NCBI GenBank assembly: GCA_021234155.1
Contig: JAJEKV010000212.1
Span: forward strand, 624,001 to 688,000
Reading direction: 5' to 3'
DNA: 64,000 nucleotides
Source of the DNA: Isoetes taiwanensis
Taxonomy: Eukaryota > Streptophyta > Lycopodiopsida > Isoetales > Isoetaceae
Positions 33,820 through 56,000 of this stretch are shown piece after piece; within the stretch, counting starts at the first letter, position 1; each line of letters starts with the position of its first letter. Made by a program: the position numbers and the translations under genes. Below the pieces are notes generated by a model that did no database searches, was not told the DNA's origin, and saw only the letters and a program-made list of their open reading frames with translations.

Positions 33820-34790
33820 TTGATGAAATGGACATGGCCCAGGACTTTCTTGCGGCTTTCTCACCAAACAAGGGAGGATAACCAGGGAGATGGACCTCGG
33901 AAAGGTTTGGCAAGGATAGCCTTTCAACTGTCGCTCCTCTTGGAGGGCAAATGCCAATTTCCCCCTTGGGAGCTCAATTTTCCTATCCCACCGTTGAATC
34001 CAGTCATTCAAGTACCTAGGCTCGAACAGGCTCAAAAAAAAAATGAAGATCCGTCGCGAGAACTTATCAAACCACGAAAGCGTCCTGGCGTGTTGGCAGT
34101 AAAAAACCAAGTGGCTCAAACATTCGAGGCAGTACAAAAGGCTCGGAATGGAGATTCCGACTTTGCCATGTGAATTAGGAATGGCGAAATACCCCGAGGA
34201 CCAAGTTACATGGTCATTTTGGCAAACAAAAGAAATCTGAACCCTCTACATAAGCGGTATTCATGACCACCTCTAGGCCAATTGACTACGAGCGTGTTGG
34301 ACATGAGCTACATTGGTGCTTCTTGGAGAAGGGGTGGTCTTCTGCCCACAAAACTTGGTCCCCAGGGTAATGTCGACATTTTGAGTCCATTGGCAGAGTC
34401 AGTTCCTGATTTTGGAGTGGGGAAAGTTGCATGTAAAGTGGCGGGGGTTCTTTGGGGGAGGCCTTTGGGGGGAGGCGCCTCGAAAGGTTTCTGAGGTCCA
34501 TCTTAAAGGCGTCAATTCCTCCCTCTCGTGATGACATTATGCAAGATTTTGGTGAATCGACTGGGATATAGCCTCACGAAGCGTAAACCCTGTGTGTTGC
34601 TAGGTTATTGAAAGGTTTACGTTATGGGGTCGAGGTTTTAGTCGGTTGCACTTGGGACATGGTTGAAAGCGCAATTGAAAACATGAAACAATAGGAGGAA
34701 CTGATGGAATGGGGTGCAGGTTATCCTCCTCTCGATTGTGGCAATTAAAGTAAAAGTTTTTTTAAAGCAAAATTGTTTGGGATTACAGGG
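33820..34790 (+). repeat. Inner palindrome arm related to the 1.13-kb satellite (left)
   Basis: Collinear with the satellite monomer. Matching landmarks include CCGTTGAATCC, GAGAACTTATCAAACC, GCTCGGAATGG, CTAGGCCAATTGACTACGAG, GAGAAGGGGTGGTCTT, AACTTGGTCCCCAGGG, GAGTCCATTGGCAGAG, AACGTAAACCCT and GCACTTGGGAC. The AT-rich module of the satellite is absent. Confidence 0.85.
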
Positions 34791-34999
34791 ATGGCCAATA
34801 GATCCAAATCGTATTTATTTCATTGCTATGGCTTCGATGTGTGTTTAGCAAGGGTGCACCTAGCTATCCAAGAAAACGTCCACGTTTTGGCCTCCGAAAC
34901 GTAAACCCTACAATAACCTAGCAACACACAGGGTTTATGTTATGAGGCCAAAACGTAGTCGTTTTCTTGGATAGCTATGTGTGCCTTTGCTAAATACAC

Positions 35000-35990
35000 A
35001 TGCGGAGCCATGGCAACTGAAATAACAGAGTTTGGATCTATTGGCCATCCCAAATGATCCCAAACAATTTTGCTACTGCAAAAGGCGCTCTTGACCTCTA
35101 ATTGCCACCTAATCGAGGAGGATAACCCAAACCCCATTCCATCAGTTCCTATTGCTTCATGTTTTCAATTGCAGCTTCTCAACCATGTCCCAAGTGCAAC
35201 CGACTAAAACTCGACCCCCATAACGTAAACCCTTCAATAACCTAGCAACACACAGGGTTTACGTTTCGGAGGCTATATCCTAGTCAGATTCGACCAAAAT
35301 CTTGCACAATGTCATCACGTAGAGGGAGGGAATTGATGCCAGAAGATGGACCTTTAAAACCTTCCGGAGGCAGTTCGCCCCAAAGGCCTCTCCCAAAGAA
35401 CCCTGGCCACGGACAGGCAACTTTCCCACTCCAAAACTGTGAACTGACTCTGCCAATGGACTCAAAATGTCGACATTACCCTGGGGACCAAGTTTTGTGG
35501 GCAGAAGACCACCCCTTCTCCAAGAAGCACCAATGTAGCTCATGTCCAACACGCTCGTAGTCAATTGGCCTAGGAGGTGGCTGCGAATACTGCTATGTAG
35601 AGGGTTCGTGTTTCTTTCGTTGCAAAAAATGACCATGTAACTTGGTCCCTAGGGTAATTTTGCCATTCCCGACGACATGGCGAATTAGAATCTCCATTCC
35701 AGAGCCTTTGTACTGCCCGAACGACAAAACACTTGGTTTTACGCTGTCAACCCGCAGGACGCTTCGCGGGTTTGATAAGTTCTCGCGACGGATCTTCTAT
35801 TTTTTTTGAGCCCCGCCGGGCGGTGTTACTTTGACGGATTCAACGGTTGGATAGGAAAATTGAGCTCCTAGAGGGGAGGGATTGGCATTTGCCCTCCCCA
35901 GGAGCGGCCGATAGGAAAGGCCGCCTTGACAACCTTTCTCGAGGTCCATCTCCCGGGTCCGCCTCCCTTCTCGGGTGAGAAAGCTACGCG
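35000..35990 (-). repeat. Inner palindrome arm related to the 1.13-kb satellite (right)
   Basis: Reverse complement of the left inner arm with the same satellite landmarks. It is somewhat more GC-rich near 35750-36010, where its similarity to the satellite is closest (for example GCGGGTTTGATAAGTTCTCG). Confidence 0.82.
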
Positions 35991-36254
35991 AAAGTCCCCG
36001 GCCCGATTCGGGATTTGGGGAAGGGTGTCAGCGCTTTAAGTTCTTCAAGATCCCTCTATTATATCCCTTGCCAAACTCCTCTACCAAAAATTCCAAAGGT
36101 TATCATATTTCTTGTATAAAGTCCTAGTCATCATGTCCACGTCACCACCATCTAGCCATGTCACCCAAAATTTGCCAACATCGCCCAATGAAAAGACCAA
36201 AGATGGACATCTTTTCATTTTTAGCCTAGTCAAAACTAGGCCTTGCTTACTTGG

Positions 36255-37695
36255 CATGTCATGTCACCACTTGGAGTGCCTAGGTGGCATGCTTGAGCCT
36301 AGCTGGCATGCCTGAGCCACCTTGGCATGTTGGAGCCTAGATGGCATGTTGGAGCCACCTTGGCATGTTAGAGACTAGGTGGCATGTTTGAGCCACCTTG
36401 GCATGTTGGAGCCCACGTGGCATGTTGCAGTCCACGTGGCATGTTTGAGCCACCTTGGCATGTTGGAGCCTAGGGGGCATGCTGGAGCCTAGCTTGCATG
36501 TTGGAGCCTAGGTGGCATGTCTGAGCCACCTTGGCATGGCTGAGCCAGCTTGGCATGTTGGAGGCTAGGTGGCATGTTGGAGCCCACATGGCATGTTTGA
36601 GCCACCTTGGCATGTTGGAGCCTAGGTGGCATGTTACAGCCACCTTGGCATGTTTGAGCCTAGGTGGCATCACCTTGGCATGCTGGAGCCTAGGTGGCAT
36701 GTTGGAGCCCGCGTGGCATGTTTGAGCCACCTTGGCATGTTGGAGCCTAGGTGGCATGTTGGGAGCCCACGTGGCATGTTTGAGCCACCTTGGCATGTTG
36801 GACCCTAGGTGGCATGTTGGTGCCCACATGACACGTTTGAGCTACCTTGACATGTTTGAGCCACCTTGGCATGTTTGAGCCTAGGTGGCATGTTGGTGCC
36901 TAGGTGGCATGCTTGAGCAACCTTGGCATGTTGGAGCCCAGGTGTGGAGCCCACATGGCATGTTTGAGCCACCTTGGCATGTTAGGGGCCTAGGTGGTAT
37001 GTTTGAGCCACCTTGGCATGTTGAAGCCTAGGTGGCATGTTGGAGCCCCCGTGGCATGTTTGAGCCACCTTGGCATGTTTGAGCCTAGTGGCATGTTTGA
37101 GTCACCTTGGCATGTTGGAACCTAGGTGGCATGTTGGGAGCCCACGTGGCATGTTTGAGCCACCTTGGCATCTTGGAGCCTAGGTGGCATGTTGGACCCC
37201 TAGCATGGACGCGTTTGAGCCACCTTGGCATATTGGAGCCTAGGTGGCTTGTTGGTGCCTAGGTGGCATGCTTGAGCAACCTTGGCATGTTGGAGCCTAG
37301 GTGGCATGTTGGAGCCCACATGGCATGTTTGAGCCACCTTGGCATGTTAGGGCCTAGGTGGTATGTTTGAGCCACCTTGGCATGCTGGAGCCTAGGTGGC
37401 ATGTTGGAGCCCCCGTGGCATGTTTTGAGCCACCTTGGCATGTTTGAGCCTAGTGGCATGTTTGAGCCACCTTGGCATGTTGGAGCCTAGGTGGCATGTT
37501 GGACTTGCGTGGCACGTTTGAGCCACCTTGGCATGTTGGAGCCTAGGTGGCATGTTGGACGGCATGTTAGGGCGTGGCACGTTTGAGCCACCTTGGCATG
37601 CTTGAGCCACCTTGGCATGTTTGAGCCACCTAGGCACAAATATGCCAAACATGCCAAGGTGGCTCAAGCATGCCAAGGTGGCTCAAACATGCCAC
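36255..37695 (-). repeat. 38-bp minisatellite, reverse arm
   Basis: Same motif in reverse complement (GCCACCTTGGCATGTTGGAG, CCTAGGTGGCATGTT). The last few units (37640-37695) switch back to forward orientation, leaving a small inverted junction at the outer end. Confidence 0.92.
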
Positions 37696-40600
37696 TGGGG
37701 TCATCACTGGGGTTTCTGGATGGCATTCTTGGCAATGGTTATAAAAAAGAAAGATGGCTTGCCATTTGTAGGGACTGGATAAGTGCATGTAGCTACGTTT
37801 GCATGCCGAAAATCCAACCCCGTGCTCCAAGATCGAACTCTAGGCGGGCGCTTTAAGCCACGCCGGATTCCCTCGATGGTGTGCCAACCGGATAGTGTTA
37901 AAACCAAAGTTGCATTGCCTTGGTGTTTGTGGCTCTCTTTGAGGCCATTGCGGCCCTGGAGGTTCAAATCATCCAAGCCCCAACAAGGAGAATTTATTTC
38001 CTTTGTGTCTTTGTTTCTTTGTTTCTCTTATCTTGTTTCTTTCACAAAGGTTGGATTGGAGGCAATGTGAATCTGGTGCAGAATGTCAAATGCAGTTGGA
38101 GATTCATTTCGGCTTTGCGACCATTGCGGTCTGGAGATGCAAAACATATGGCAAGGAAAGTTTTTAGTTGTTTGTTTGATTCAAAAGTTCTTGCCTCTTC
38201 AAATGCTCCAAATAAGCTATAATGTAATTATCTTTAGGACCCAAAATGTGAGTTGGGCATTTATTTTGATAAGTAAAACTTGGGTAAAACATTGCAGCCA
38301 AGGCCAAATTCGTCTTTCCGGCAAGAGCTAACATCATATTTACATATATATATGCACGTCTTAATTGGAGATTCTTATTGGTCTGGATGAAATTATTTCC
38401 ACCAGTCTGCGGTGCTTGATGTCGAGCTTTGCTACCATTGGGTTCCATATTTTTTTGCCCTCAATTTTTTTTCAACTGTGCATAGACCACTGTGCACTTT
38501 TGCACCATTGAAAGTTGCACATGGAACTCCAGTGAAAAAATCGAGGGTCGTTGATCTAGCACAATAGAGGGCATTCGTCAGATCAATGTTCCACAAACAA
38601 TATAAAAAACATCCCATTAAGTAGTTGATTTAGTAGATTATTATAAGTTGAAAATTTGAGAATTAAAACATGTGTAAAAAATTGCCCCATCAAATATTTA
38701 ATTTAATGGTGAGAATAACGGTCTAGATTTGACCAAGATAAATGGCCCGTGATGGTGATCTTAGTAGTATGATTTTATTGGCTCTATTTATTAACGCCCG
38801 ATTTCATCGACAAGAGAGATGGCCGGTGAAGATGATGATCCTCGCCCCTATGATCTTAGTGGGTAAAAAATGAAGGGCTGAGATTTTTTGCCGCCATTGC
38901 TTTCTTCACGCCATTGCTTTTTTTCTCCGGCCTATGGCTCGCTTTGTGCATGTCTGGATGCTATGGTGGGTTCGAGCTATGGTGCATATCATTCGAGCTA
39001 TGGCACCATGGTGGATCCGGAGCGAATGCATTTCAAGTTTTTTCATGGCCGGAGTCAAATCTGCAGCTCTGTAATGCCATCTGCTTTCCTTCTTCCTTGA
39101 AATCCGGCTCTCTGCCTTCCATTCTTTCTCACGTTCTCTTCCATTCTTTCTTCTTTCTCACCTTCCTCACCTTCACGTTCTTCATATCTGCACCTTCTTT
39201 CTCACCTTCCTCACCTTCTTTCTCACGATTCTTCATATCTGCATATCGTTCTTCATATCTGCATATCGTTCATATCTGCATTTTTCTTCATATCTGCATA
39301 TCTTCATATCGTATCAAGTTCATATACGATTTTTTTCTTCATATCCGTCATATCGATTTCTTTTCTTCATATATGCATATCGTATCAAGTTTATAAGTTC
39401 TTCATATCTTCATATCGTTCTTCATATCTATGGAAGGCGGGTCCTCTTCTCAAAACTTGAAGGCTCTTCTTTCCGTGTTTTCTTAGCAGAAATATTATGC
39501 AATCAGCTCTACTCTTATCCCGCCAGACATCAAAGCTAAGAGGAACCAGAGCAGGGGCTTGGAAATGCCATAGCCGGCGTTCCAGAAGTAGAAGCCGCAT
39601 TAGGGATCTTGAGAAAGCAAGAAAGGAGTTTTTGACCTGGAAGCCCAGATGGTCGGATTTGGAAAGAATCAATAAAAGGGGTCAGGCCGCTCGCTTGTCA
39701 GCGCAAAATTTGTCGATTTGGTTTTCAGAGCCACGCCGAATCAGAGCTCTAATTTAGCAGCAGAAAGATCCTGAGGTTCGTTTTATTGTTTATTGTTTAT
39801 GTTTTCGCAAATAAGTTTTTGCATGTTAAGTTACAGAACATTTGTGGCCTTTTAGGTACATTGCAGGTCGAAGGAAGAAGATAGCAGCAAATATGGCAGG
39901 TGGGCGGTGACAGAGCAGATGGAATGAGGAATGCCCAATAAATGCTTCTAGTTGTGCCTTTTCGCTCAACTGCTTCCAATCTTCTTGATCCAAAAATCCA
40001 TCTTTACGTCCCGAAATGGGCTGATTTTCGAACCTTTTGTATCGTAATTCATCTTGGATTTAATTTTTGAGCTTTCCTTTTGTATCTCAATTATTCTTCT
40101 TGAAATTTAACTTTTTGTAAAAGCTCAAAAACACTCGAAGCAAATAGGCCTATCAATGGCATTTGGAGCGAGAATAGGCCTCTCCTTTGGGTTCAAATCC
40201 CACATTGACAAGCAAAGAGTAAGTGCCAGAGTTGAATCCTTCTAGCAATGGAATAAAATAAATGAGATCAATTCTGCTACACTATTTTTAACCTTAACTA
40301 TAATTCAAATATTTTGAACCTTAACCATTGAATGTTTTAATTCAATTGTTTTGAACCTTAACCATTGAATGCTTTATGGACTTGTTTGGGTTCGATTCCC
40401 AAAAAGCCTTTCATTTTTCACAATAAAAAAAGATTGATACGGAATTCATAATATATTTTTTAAATTGTGGCCTATAGTAATTTTATTTTAATGTGTGCAC
40501 GTGTCAACATTTGATTTGTTGGAAGAAATATTAGAAACAATACTTTGTTTTTTCTACGTGTAATAATAATGCTTTTTTATTTTAAAAGTATGCCACGTGT

Positions 40601-41254
40601 TAATATTTGATTAGCTAGAATAATATTTTTTATTTAAAAAGTATGCCACGCGGTCAATATCTCATTAGTTAAACAACCACATTAGAAACACAGATTTTTT
40701 TCTACGTGTTATAATATTATTTTCTACATGTCCTTATTTTAGGAAAACTATAGCTAGATTTCAATAACACATATAGGGTTTCGTAAATAAAAAAAAGGCC
40801 ATAATGATTTTTTTTATTTTACAAAAACAACACTTGAAACAACATGTCCATATTGCAAAAAGAACACTTGAAAACATCAATTTTCTTTTTTCCCTACGTG
40901 TTCTTTTCTTTGTAGTGTTTTATTTCTAGTGTTGTAATTTAGTTTTTTCGGTGTAGTAAAAATTAAAACCTACGTGCTATTTTAAAGATAAACAACGATG
41001 GTTCCGCCTAAAAACAATGATGAAGGAAAAAGTACACGGTGACAAAATTTACAAAAACCATGTCAAATTTTTCTCTGGCTGTGGATTTTTTACGCCAAAA
41101 GACCACATGGGAATTTCTCGCCAAAAACCACTGGCTCTTTGTGCAAACCGGATAAACAAGGCCACGTGGACTTTTGGGGCCATTTTGGTGTTGTTTTTGG
41201 CATAAAACAACACTTCCGTACAACTAAAAAACAACTGTGGACCAAAAATTGGGG
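37696..41254. other. Right part of the TIR element, no recognisable gene
   Basis: Contains a direct repeat rich in TTCTTCATATCTGCATATCG at about 39,200-39,430. A frame at 39497-39757 encodes an Arg-rich peptide I cannot assign. The last 750 bases carry a recurring CTACGTGT/CCACGTGT motif that looks like the right subterminal repeat. The long frames at 38,900-39,400 come from the TTC-rich tract. Confidence 0.55.
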
Positions 41255-41257
41255 TCA

Positions 41258-42518
41258 GTGTGGAGCATCCAAGCTCGCATGGTCTGAAGTTAGCAGGAAC
41301 AGGGTTGATGGCGGGCTTGGCCTTAAGGATTTAAGAACACAAGCTATAGCACTTGGAGCCAAACAGGTCTGGAGAGCATTACATGGTGATAGCTCACCTG
41401 CAATGAGCTTCATCAGACATGCACTGAACAATTGCCACCCGCAAGGTAAACCATCTGTCGCTATGCTGTTACCTAACTCAGCCTACTATCCGTTCAAAAT
41501 AGGGAGAAATACATCACCAATGATGAGAAATCTCCTTCTCTCATGGATGGAGGCGGCAAACACCTTTGAGCAAAAAGAATTACCGTGGAAAATTGGTGGG
41601 CATTCAATCTTTTGGAGCAGCCATATTAAACAGGGTGAATGGGCAACCATTAATGTTAGCACATCCTAGGCTTGCTGCTAACTGGATCAGCAAAGGAATT
41701 ACTAGATTCCATGATATATGGAACCCTGAACTGCAGAGATGGAAGGCATGGTCTGTGCTTAAGCATATTGTAGGAAATGATCATGGAAACAGGAAACTTT
41801 ATGAATTAATCCTCAAGAAGGTAGATGTATTCTCAGGTGAGCAAGGTCGGGTTAGAAGAATGGGCAATGATTGATGAGAAAGAGACGACTCAAACGTAAT
41901 ATAAAGTTAGATGGGTATACAAAAACCGTGGAGAAGAGCCCGTTCAAAATTGGAAGGAAGCTTGGGCTGGATCAGGAACACCTCATCCCGCAATTAGTGA
42001 GATGTTGGGACTCGTGGAGCTCAAAAAAAATACAAGTCTTTATATGGATGGCATGGCAAGGAGGGATAGCTACTCTTACACGGTTATTACAGAGGAAAAT
42101 AGTCACAGAGACTAGTTGTCCATTGGGGTGTCCAGTAGAGGAAGGAATAGAGCACATGTTCTTCTGCAACAAAATCAGAAAATTTTGGAATTGGGCCATG
42201 CCGATTCTCTCCTTAGACCCACAAGAATTGAGCTGGCCTCAAATCCTAACTAAAGCACACTCTAAGGTCAGCAGGTCAATGACCACCATTGCATTATGGT
42301 GTGTGTGGAAGCATCGCTGTGAGGTGTCTATAGAGCAGAAGCTACCAGATTACAAGCGGATTGTTGCATCTTTCAATTTTGAAATAGCTCTAATGGGAAT
42401 ATCACATAGAAGGAGATACGGAGCTGCATATGATAGAGATTTCGATAAAATTGGTCGGATACGTGGCTTCTACGAATACTTTGTTACCTCTTGGGCCACA
42501 ATTGGCGAGGAAGAGTAA
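41258..42518 (+). pseudogene. LINE ORF2 C-terminal part with zinc-binding domain
   Basis: Continuation of the LINE after the inserted element. SKLAWSEVSRNRVDGGLGLKD follows on from the FLWDGA segment upstream. Frames change near 41640 and 41870. The last, 41871-42518, carries KIQVFIWMAWQGGIATLTRL and TSCPLGCPVEEGIEHMFFC, the zf-RVT zinc-binding domain typical of plant LINE C-termini. A Trp-rich tail ends in EEE and a stop at 42516-42518. No RNase H domain is seen. Confidence 0.8.
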
Positions 42519-42834
42519 GGTATGATTAAGTGCAGAAAAGGTCACCATTGGTGGACGTTCCATTTACCTTCATTTGTGGAGGCTGCTCCGCTAGTCGCGG
42601 AACATAATAACTGTTACAAACGATAACCTGGCTATTTGAGAGCCTATGTATTTCTGTTTTTATTAATATAAAATATAAATAGCTTGCCTACAAAAAAAAA
42701 ATAAAAAATAAAATATTTTAGTGGTTTATTTTTAATTATGTTATTAAAAATTTACCAAGTTTGTGCGTAGATGGGTCTCAATGAAAGAGATTAACTTAGA
42801 TGATATTTCAAAAAATGGAGGCTGAGATAGCTGA

Positions 42835-43400
42835 CACTACTACAAAAATACGTATAAATGGCACAAATAAGTGTCATTTTCTACGTATACAAATGGCACT
42901 TTTGAGGTGTGCCGTTTATCCAAATTTATGCCCTTTATCCTCCGCCCTTTTTGTGCCATTTTTGTGTGGCCAAAATATTTGTCATTTAAGTGCCGTTTAA
43001 GTGCCATGTTTATGCCATTCAACTGCCATTTAAGTGACTTGCAGTATGACATATATGTGACTTAGTTGTGCCATTCATGTGTGGTCTAAGTGACATGCAG
43101 TTTGTGACATGTTTATGCCATTCACCTGCCATTTAAGTGACATGCATTCTGACATATATGTGACTTGGTTGTGCCATTCATGTGTGCTCTAAGTGACATG
43201 CATTGTGCTATTCAAGTGCCATGGAAATGACATGAATTCTAACATGTGGTGCTTGTGCCACTCAAATGCCATTAATGTGACATGTAGGTGACATGTATAT
43301 GTGGTGATTGTATCATTCAATTGCCATGTATGTGTAGTGGTTGCTACATTCAAGTGGCATTGATATGACATGCATTATGACACATTTATGGGAAGGAATT
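42835..43400. repeat. CACTA terminus and subterminal repeats
   Basis: Starts CACTACTACAAAAATACG, a classical CACTA end. It is followed by about 500 bases made of AAGTGCCATTTAAGTGACATG-like units in both orientations. It lies about 170 bases beyond the 3' end of the TnpA-type gene and about 125 bases from the LINE tail. The partner terminus (CGTATTTTTGTAGTAGTG expected) was not found up to 64000. Confidence 0.8.
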
Positions 43401-43569
43401 GTCAATTTTACATTATTTGAGTATCATACATTATCACAAGGATATTCAATAATCACAGTATGTGCCTTAAATTTATAGACAATATAAACAAGAAATAAGT
43501 TTAAAGAAATATATTTGCAATAAAACTTGCAATTGCAATACATTCAACAAAGTGTACTAGACAATAAGT

Positions 43570-52696
<9,127 letters not shown>

Positions 52697-53039
52697 AATC
52701 TATCTCTTCGCTGAAGCTCCAGGAACTGGAACCAAAACCAAGAAATGGCAATGTGAATGTGAAGGTATTCCCGCAATATTTCTCCTCCTGTTCCTCTTTC
52801 CCTCCGTTTTCATTTCTTTTTTTTTTTTTTTTTTGAGGGATAAAAAATATTTTATTTACTTAGAGAGAATGATACAAAGCCACATGGCAGAGGTGCACCC
52901 ATCCACTAATATGAGATGGGGGGTAGCTATGTAGCTCCGGCTTGTACTATTCTCTTTCCGACCTAGACCAGTTAAAGTAGGTGCCCCATATTTCTTCCTT
53001 TTACCTCTTCTTCACATTTAAAAGCTAGCCTAAATTTTT

Positions 53040-56000
53040 TAAGTCTTTCAAGTACCGGTGTGAAGTAGCTGAGTTGATGATATGGATACCTCCCGATTCT
53101 CAAATAAGACTTCGGGCATTCCCTCCTTTTCCATATTGACCCGGATCGTCCGGGCCCTGGCTATGTGAAAAGAAATCTTCTTCTTGGGACACCATTCTGG
53201 AGGGAGAATACCTAGCAGCAATTCTTTGGTTCCTAAGGGGTATTCGAACCTATCCAGACTCTAGGCCCATACTTCATGCAACATCCCACATTCCACCAGA
53301 CAATGTTCTATGGATTCTTCTTCCTCTTCACACATAGGGCACAGTGGGCTCACGTTATTGTCCCATTTGGAGACTAGATGATTGACCCTTGGGACCCTGT
53401 GGATCACTTGCCAAAGAAAGGCGTTGATTCGTGGAGGGAGGAATTTCAGCAAAGCATTTTTCCAGATGTTTTTAAGGATGTCCTCCGTGATCACTAGCTC
53501 CCACTTGGGAGATACTGGAAGAAGTCCCTTAGCCTTCAAACTAATGTAGCATGACTTCACAAACTTGTTTGGCTGTATCGAAGGAAGTACGACCCATGGA
53601 CTTTGATCTCCTCTATTTATTGTGTTTGGGTGTAATGGAAGCCACGCGATTCCCAAATTATCTTGTTCCGCCTTTTTAAACCAAAGCAAGCTTGAAATGC
53701 TTCCCAACTGGCCAGGTGCTCTCCCATATACCACTGAGCACAAGATTGTATACCACAGTTTTTCCATCTCTTCACAATCCTCGCGTCAGCCACTATACCT
53801 AATGGGCCTTGTTTATTGTGCAATTCCACCGTACCCCACCATGGAGGGAGGTCCCGCTTTAAATTTGTTGATATCAAGCGTGAATAGTTTCTTTATGGCA
53901 TTCCAAGCCAAATAAGACCCTTCAGAAGGGGAGGCTTCTTTACATGGCTTGAGATCAAAAAAAGAGAGACCATGGGCGAGACCTTGACGGAGGGCTTACT
54001 ATGCTTACAAGAATATAATAGAGCTTGGTTGATGAGGTGCAAACCTGGAGACTTCACCTTTTCTGAAGAATCATCCATATGAATTTGGCTATTAATACTT
54101 TGCTCAGAAGACTATGTCAAACATACCAATTCCCCTTCTGTTTTGTCCCTCTTGCACTTCCACCAAGCAATTTTGATCGTTGCACCTTCTTCATTACCTC
54201 CCTGCATCTAAGTTTCCGAATCAGACCCTTCTAACTCCCCGCACCTTCTCCCCTGAGCAAGTAGAATTGATGATATGTATACATAAGTATTACTTAGCAC
54301 ATGTTTTGCCACAAGTAATCCTCCCCGCAAGGGATAACTTTGCTACCTTCCACCAATTTAGGTGTTTATGTAGGCCTAGTAGCATTTCATCCCATATTCG
54401 TGCACTAGTGATGTTAATGCCCACCGGGATTCCTAACAAGCTGGAGTGTTCACCCTGGGGATAACTTTCCATGGTAAGCTTTCCAAACATGTGGGATGCC
54501 CTGTTCTCCAAAGGCCCGCGACCCAGCATTTTTTCCAATTTATGAGGCAGCCTGAAGCTATTGAAAAGGTGGCCGATGGTTGTCCTGCACATGACATATT
54601 GTTTTCCTCTGCCTCGATAAAGCGAAAATGAGTCGTCAGATAATCGGTTCTGATTTGTTGAGAACCGCCCCACATTTCTAGTCCCCTGAACGAGACCGGA
54701 CCCCGCAGATGCTTATGGGAATAAGCGTGAGAGAGCCTGGCTGCTATATTGAAGAGGAAGGAGCCGAGGGGGACAACCTTGCCCGATGCCCCTCTTAATC
54801 TCGAATATAGGAGATGATTCACCTTGAAATAAGACTGAGGCTCGATTTGATCTCAATAGTTTCATTACCCCCTTCAGAAAAATATCCCCACAACCTAGCT
54901 TGAGCATCATTTTATGCGTAAAACTCCATCTAAATCGTCATATGCCTTGGTGAAATCTAGCTTTAGATAGGCTACTTTTGTCCTGCTTTTTCTGGCCCGA
55001 AGGCAACCCCTTCAAAGTTCGCCGCCACATTGCTCGAATACTCCTGCCCAGAAGAAGCCGATTGGGCCTGTGGAGATACCTTCCGCTAAAATTGGATTGA
55101 TCTTCTCTCGCCATAGCCTTGGCTATGATTTTGTAAAATCTTGGATAGAAGTGTGATAGGCCTCCAATCGTTAATTGTGCTTGGCTCCTTACACTTGGGT
55201 ACCAAGGCAATGCGACTGTATTCAATCTTTGATTTAAATTTTCAGCTTGCAAGAAGTCCGTATATCTTAAAAAGATATCATTTTTAATCCATTCCCAATT
55301 GCATTGGTAGAATTCGATGGGAATTCCATCCATACCCGGACATTTATTCTTAGCCAATAGGAGGGTGGCTTTTTTCAAGATCCTCCATAGAGAGAGGGCT
55401 TACTCGTAATATCTTTTTGGCTAGAGCTCATTATAGGTGAAACTTTTGAGATCACTAGCTCTTCATATGTATCTTGGAATGGTAAGTTATGTTCTTCAAA
55501 AACCTTGGAAATGATTATGTAAGTACCTTTTTAGATCCCCTGGGGATTTGAGGGTCGATGCCGCCTAGTGCAATGGTTGATAGAGTAGACGACCTCTTCT
55601 TTTCTTTTTTTGCCTTAAAGAAGAACTTGGTGCATTTATCACCTTCATTTAGCCAAGTCAATCCCGCTTTGCATCCGTTTCTCCATTATCTTGACTTCCT
55701 CTAGTGCCTTTATCTGTTTCTATTATTCCCTTCTCCTCTATCCCGGGTCATTCGGAGCCCAATGCTCTAAGTGAGTGGAGCTGATTGTAAAGGCTATCCA
55801 ACTCTCCCTCTCCCTTTTGCACTTTTAGCTCTACCCCAACTTTTGGCGTAATTTTTATATTACCTGGGGCCGTTATCATGGTTTCCATCCCCAGGCGGAT
55901 TTCGAAGTGGATTGCCATATGCTTTTACAAGCCTCCACAAATTCTGGATCTTTCAGGATATCTAGTGTTGAGTTTGAATATTTTGTTTTAGAAGTTCTAC

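Larger units (their letters stand above)
32085..37695. repeat. Palindrome of about 5.6 kb (fold-back structure)
   Basis: Left and right halves are reverse complements about a centre near 34,910. The outer 1.5-1.65 kb of each arm is the 38-bp minisatellite, forward on the left and reverse on the right. The inner 1.1 kb of each arm is single-copy-like sequence. Examples of paired segments are 34264-34400 with 35580-35430, and 34770-34810 with 35075-35035. Arms differ by substitutions and small indels, so the palindrome is not a recent or perfect copy. Confidence 0.88.
31201..41254. mobile_element. 10,054-bp TIR element inserted in a LINE, with TCA target duplication
   Basis: The left end CCCCGCATTTTGGTCCACTG and the right end (reverse complement) CCCCAATTTTTGGTCCACAG form terminal inverted repeats with about 19 of 23 matches. 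TCA occurs directly outside both ends (31198-31200 and 41255-41257), and the LINE continues across the junction. Both ends carry subterminal repeats. No transposase frame is visible, so the element is non-autonomous. A 3-bp duplication fits CACTA or PIF-Harbinger, but the terminal bases match neither canonical type, so I leave the superfamily open. Confidence 0.75.
29870..42710 (+). mobile_element. Second L1-type LINE, split by a 10-kb insertion
   Basis: 5'-truncated LINE whose reverse transcriptase begins near 29873. It breaks off at 31200, resumes at 41258 after the inserted element, and ends with a poly-A-like tail near 42690-42710 preceded by TTATTAATATAAAATATAAA. Removing the insertion and one TCA restores continuous LINE sequence. 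No target-site duplication for the LINE itself is obvious. Confidence 0.8.

Noticed and set aside
34940-35137. Small minus-strand frame at the palindrome centre
   Set aside because: Short, at a symmetric centre, and not conserved in the satellite relatives.
32085-37695. CRISPR array
   Set aside because: Repeats are contiguous and variable with no unique spacers, and the context is plant transposon DNA.
38888-39396. 160-residue open frame with Phe/Ser-rich tail
   Set aside because: Most of it is translated TTC/ATATC repeat. The N-terminal part has no recognisable domain.
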